DNA of 7,944 bases, taken from positions 1 through 7,944 of the forward strand of contig JASLGC010000313.1 in assembly GCA_030150335.1 (NCBI GenBank), written 5' to 3'. Made by a program: the position numbers and the translations under genes. The first letter of the stretch is position 1, and the number at the start of each line of letters is the position of its first letter. The stretch is from Flavobacterium sp. (lineage in GTDB: Bacteria > Bacteroidota > Bacteroidia > Flavobacteriales > Flavobacteriaceae). Under the pieces are notes generated by a model. It did no database searches. It was not told the origin of the DNA and saw only the letters and a program-made list of their open reading frames with translations. Below, piece by piece: positions 6,335 through 7,944 of the stretch.

Positions 6335-6361
6335 AAAAAAAGTCAACCTAAGTTGACTTTT
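6335..6361 (-). terminator. Rho-independent terminator of the rhodanese gene
   Basis: AAAAGTCAAC (6338-6347) and GTTGACTTTT (6352-6361) form a perfect ten-base stem with a four-base loop (CTAA). On the minus strand it is followed by a run of seven T (6341-6335, overlapping the stem) and starts six bases after the rhodanese stop. Confidence 0.85.
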
Positions 6362-6367
6362 CTCTCT

Positions 6368-6676
6368 TTATTTTGTTGGTCCTTCCCACTCTGTAATTCC
6401 TCCTAAAAGGTTAAAAGTGCTGTCAAAACCTAATTGTCCCATTAATAAACAAGCTTGGTTACTTCTACCTCCTGATTTACAGTAAACATAGTAACTTTTT
6501 GTTTTGTCTAATTTCTCGATTTCGTCTAAAAATCCTTGTCCTTTGTAAATATCAATAACGATAGCTCCAGGGATTGACTTTTCTTCAACTTCCTCTTCTG
6601 TACGTACGTCTAATATTACAGCATTAGAATCTGCTTGTGCATTTTCCCACCACTGTTCTTGTGATAAATTTGTCAT
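6368..6676 (-). CDS. Single-domain rhodanese-like sulfurtransferase
   Basis: 102-residue cytoplasmic protein made of one rhodanese domain, of GlpE/PspE size. Visible: VILDVRTEEEVEEKSIPGAI (20-39), the conserved Asp-Val-Arg followed by the Pro-Gly-Ala segment that precedes the core; YVYCKSGGRS (63-72), the active-site loop with catalytic Cys66 and Arg71 (C-x3-G-R form); and FNLLGGITEWEG (88-99), the C-terminal GG-x3-W signature. The cysteine would carry a persulfide and pass sulfur to a thiol acceptor; the physiological acceptor is not evident. There is no signal peptide. The gene is monocistronic, with a perfect -7 box and a strong terminator, and diverges from the thiamine diphosphokinase gene across a 123-bp gap. 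Confidence 0.93.
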   Translation of the reverse strand: MTNLSQEQWWENAQADSNAVILDVRTEEEVEEKSIPGAIVIDIYKGQGFLDEIEKLDKTKSYYVYCKSGGRSNQACLLMGQLGFDSTFNLLGGITEWEGPTK

Positions 6677-6701
6677 GGTTTCAATTCTTTTGTTTAGGCT
6701 T

Positions 6702-6709
6702 CAAATATA
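6702..6709 (-). promoter_or_regulatory. Promoter -7 box of the rhodanese gene
   Basis: TATATTTG on the minus strand, a perfect TAnnTTTG, 25 nt upstream of the ATG at 6676. TTC at 6732-6730 lies 20 bp upstream at the -33 position (one mismatch to TTG). It is back-to-back with the plus-strand promoter at 6747-6780. Confidence 0.6.
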
Positions 6710-6746
6710 AAGGTATTCTCTTGTATAGCGAACTTTTTTTACTTTT

Positions 6747-6780
6747 TTTGAGTGAATGTTAACCTTTATACTTTAATTTG
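6747..6780 (+). promoter_or_regulatory. Candidate promoter of the thiamine diphosphokinase gene
   Basis: TTTG (6747-6750) and TTAATTTG (6773-6780) are separated by 22 bp and match the Bacteroidota -33/-7 pair with one mismatch in the -7 box. The start of transcription would fall near 6786, about 14 nt before ATG 6800. That excludes the GTG at 6752 as start codon if this promoter is used. Confidence 0.45.
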
Positions 6781-6799
6781 CTTTTTAAAATCAATACAA

Positions 6800-7462
6800 A
6801 TGTCATCACATCATATCGTCAGAGACGACCAAGAACCTGCTTTAATTATTGCCAATGGCGCTGCTTGCGACCGTCAACTAATGGACCAACTTTTAGAATG
6901 GTCTCCTCTGGTGGTAGTTTTAGACTCTGCTATAGAGAGAGTTATCGAGTTGGGGATTAAAATAGATGTTTTAATTGGTGATTTTGACAGAGGCTTTGAT
7001 GCAGAGTCTTATCGTGAAAAGCAATACCCAATTGAGATTGTTCATGTAGCAGACCAAAACTCAACCGATTTAGAGAAAGCCTTTAATTATTTGATTAAAC
7101 GCGGTATTCCTGCTGCAAATGTGATTTGGGCTACCGGAAAACGAGCAGACCATACGATTACAAACATCACAAATATTGTCAAGTTTAAAGACAAATTGAA
7201 AATAACTCTTTTTGACGATTATTCGAGAATATATCCCTTGCCTAAAGTGTTTAAAAAGTGGTATGAAAAAGATACAATCATTTCTCTTATTCCGATTGGA
7301 ACTGTAAATGGAATCGTTACAGAGAATTTAGTTTATCCATTGCACAATGAATCTCTTGTTTTAGGAGACCGAACAGGTAGCAGTAATTCAGTGCTTGCTG
7401 ATGGATTAGTAACCATCACGCATACAGAGGGAGATATGTTGATGATGGAATGTCATGATTAA
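6800..7462 (+). CDS. Thiamine diphosphokinase (thiamine pyrophosphokinase), Bacteroidota type
   Basis: Transfers pyrophosphate from ATP to thiamine to give thiamine diphosphate; cytoplasmic. With ATG at 6800 the protein has 220 aa. Visible: ALIIANGAAC (14-23), the N-terminal nucleotide-binding strand; VDVLIGDFDR (55-64, preceded by IKI), matching the family's PD-x-IIGDLDS; ADQNSTDLEKAF (84-95), matching the K/DQ-x-TD-x3-A motif; WATGKRADHTITNITN (110-125), equivalent to GxxGGRxDHxxxN; and LGDRTGSSNSV (188-198) in the C-terminal thiamine-binding beta domain. Bacteroidota members carry GDFDR and the ATGKRADHT form seen here. A GTG at 6752 would add 16 hydrophobic residues (VNLYTLICFLKSIQ), but it lies upstream of the likely transcription start and before the conserved N-terminus. 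It is the only complete plus-strand gene. No hairpin terminator follows, only a T-run at 7475-7481. Confidence 0.92.
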   Translation: MSSHHIVRDDQEPALIIANGAACDRQLMDQLLEWSPLVVVLDSAIERVIELGIKIDVLIGDFDRGFDAESYREKQYPIEIVHVADQNSTDLEKAFNYLIKRGIPAANVIWATGKRADHTITNITNIVKFKDKLKITLFDDYSRIYPLPKVFKKWYEKDTIISLIPIGTVNGIVTENLVYPLHNESLVLGDRTGSSNSVLADGLVTITHTEGDMLMMECHD

Positions 7463-7587
7463 GTATAATATCTGGTTTTTTTAATTATCAATATTTCAAA
7501 GAACAGCAGAATTAAGAAATGTTTATATAAATGGCTGTTACAGCTTGCGATTACTTTGCAAACTTAGTAAGATGAAATAGGGAGAGT

Positions 7588-7682
7588 TGTAAACTTGATA
7601 ATTTTGATAGCAGATGCTATATTTTGCTCACTTTTGACGATTTTGATAGAAAATGCTCACTTTTGATAATTTTACAAAACAT
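7588..7682. repeat. Imperfect tandem repeat, unit about 29 bp, three copies
   Basis: Copies at about 7588-7614 (27 nt, two-base deletion), 7625-7653 and 7654-7682, with ten extra bases between the first two. The last two start with the identical 13-mer TGCTCACTTTTGA and agree at 21 of 29 positions; the first two share ATTTTGATAG near the middle. A perfect TAnnTTTG (TAATTTTG, 7599-7606) falls in the first copy. There are no unique spacers between copies, so this is not a CRISPR array. Confidence 0.6.
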
Positions 7683-7727
7683 AAGTTAGTGATAACCAGT
7701 GATATGGTTGTTTGTTTTTTTGATTTG

Positions 7728-7807
7728 TTTTGGTCGCCTTCGGAAGACTCCAGTGTTTACTTGGGTTGAGGGCCTGTTTTCCGAACAAGAGCAACACTGC
7801 ACCAAAA
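7728..7807. other. Compact structured element with nested and competing inverted repeats
   Basis: Pairings seen by eye: TTTTGGT (7728-7734) with ACCAAAA (7801-7807), 7 bp; TTCGGAAGAC (7739-7748) with GTTTTCCGAA (7776-7785), 10 bp with one G-U on the plus strand; inside that, CCAGT (7750-7754) with ACTTGG (7759-7764), one bulge and a four-base loop. A competing helix, CAGTGTT (7751-7757) with AACACTG (7793-7799), 7 bp, cannot coexist with the small hairpin and would make a pseudoknot with the 10-bp helix. CTTG (7760-7763) with CAAG (7786-7789) extends this second fold. The element is clearly GC-richer than its flanks. It could be a structured RNA, a folded DNA recombination or repeat element, or part of a dispersed repeat; the strand is undecided. 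Confidence 0.45.
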
Positions 7808-7858
7808 GAAGATTAAATGAAATCTATCGTATTTCACTATAAAACACGTTATAAATAT

Positions 7859-7887
7859 AAAAAGCCCGACCATAAAGTCGGGCTTTT
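7859..7887 (-). terminator. Rho-independent terminator, probably of a minus-strand gene entering from the right
   Basis: AAAAGCCCGAC (7860-7870) and GTCGGGCTTTT (7877-7887), perfect eleven-base stem with a GC-rich core, loop CATAAA. On the minus strand the run is five T (7863-7859) followed by ATATTTA; on the plus strand it is four T then CTAATAAT. The minus direction is favoured but bidirectional action is possible, in which case it would also stop any plus-strand transcript from the spacer. Confidence 0.85.
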
Positions 7888-7917
7888 CTAATAATAGTAA
7901 TTTATCTATTTCAATAA

Positions 7918-7944
7918 TTATTTTCCTAAGAAAATTTGGAAACC
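7918..7944 (-). CDS. Possible C-terminal end of a minus-strand gene (cut by right window edge)
   Basis: Reading leftwards from the window edge, one frame gives GFQIFLGK followed by TAA at 7920-7918, 31 nt before the terminator hairpin. Another frame gives VSKFS followed by TAG at 7929-7927. Eight residues are too few to name a protein or to choose the frame. The only real support is the strong minus-oriented terminator just downstream. Confidence 0.3.
   Translation of the reverse strand, partial: GFQIFLGK

Larger units (their letters stand above)
7463..7858. other. About 400-bp spacer without a convincing gene, repeat-bearing and structured
   Basis: This stretch after the thiamine diphosphokinase gene has no recognisable protein. 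It holds, in order: a T-run without hairpin (7475-7481); AACAGC (7502-7507) paired with GCTGTT (7534-7539); a small dyad GCTGT-T-ACAGC (7534-7544); TTACTTTGCA (7551-7560), a near match to a -7 box; an imperfect tandem repeat (7588-7682); T-rich DNA (7707-7731); and a GC-richer segment rich in inverted repeats (7728-7807). The GC-richer segment differs in base composition from everything around it and from the AT-rich genes. That fits either a structured RNA gene or a remnant or dispersed copy of a mobile or repeat element. Confidence 0.5.

Noticed and set aside
6778..6960. 60-residue plus-strand frame at the start of the thiamine diphosphokinase gene
   Set aside because: Out-of-frame overlap with a firmly identified protein; Arg/Ser/Cys-rich composition typical of a shifted frame.
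7531..7575. 14-codon frame MAVTACDYFANLVR
   Set aside because: Very short, no promoter at the right distance, and lies over a small dyad; indistinguishable from chance.
7588..7682. CRISPR array
   Set aside because: The copies abut directly with no unique spacers, are diverged from each other, and there are no cas genes.
7751..7799. Integron attC-like site
   Set aside because: The outer arms are CAGTGTT at the 5' side and AACACTG at the 3' side. An attC needs AAC at the 5' core and GTT at the 3' core, so the polarity is wrong on both strands, and no integrase or cassette is near.
1..7944. tRNA or rRNA genes, or insertion sequences with transposase
   Set aside because: I saw no cloverleaf-like segment with a TTCRA arm, no rRNA-like stretch and no transposase-like protein on either strand.

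Overview
The window is low-GC DNA that reads as a chromosomal segment of a Bacteroidota member, most likely Flavobacteriaceae. Three things point there. Most intergenic gaps carry the Bacteroidota -7 promoter box TAnnTTTG, and five perfect copies sit 26 to 60 nt in front of genes. Start codons follow A-rich leaders without a clear Shine-Dalgarno. The protein at 3108-3707 has a lipoprotein signal ending SC-SSSDDD, the Flavobacteriia type of surface-export tag. Genus cannot be settled from the sequence.

Layout, left to right. (1) 1-1916, minus: a tightly coupled three-gene unit of a HipA-like kinase, a DUF3037 protein and the N-terminal 253 residues of a TrkH/KtrB-type potassium transporter that runs off the left edge. 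(2) 1963-3041, minus: a transcription unit with its own promoter and terminator, holding a small membrane protein of unknown function and DNA-3-methyladenine glycosylase I (tag). (3) 3108-3741, minus: a monocistronic predicted surface lipoprotein. (4) 3760-5270, minus: dihydrolipoyl dehydrogenase (lpdA) with its own promoter and a strong terminator. (5) 5338-6283, minus: a YegS/BmrU-type lipid (diacylglycerol) kinase. (6) 6335-6709, minus: a single-domain rhodanese with promoter and terminator. (7) 6747-7462, plus: a Bacteroidota-type thiamine diphosphokinase, divergent from the rhodanese. (8) 7463-7917: about 455 bp without a convincing gene. It holds an imperfect 29-bp tandem repeat and a compact GC-richer segment with several nested and competing inverted repeats, followed by a strong hairpin terminator that probably closes a minus-strand gene entering from the right edge.

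Most of the window is housekeeping: ion uptake, base-excision repair, central carbon metabolism, lipid turnover, sulfur transfer and the last step of thiamine diphosphate synthesis. One loose link is that thiamine diphosphate is the cofactor of the E1 components of the 2-oxoacid dehydrogenases whose E3 is LpdA, but the two genes are not co-transcribed. The parts most worth a second look are the HipA-like kinase/DUF3037 pair coupled to the potassium transporter, and the structured, repeat-bearing spacer at 7588-7807.
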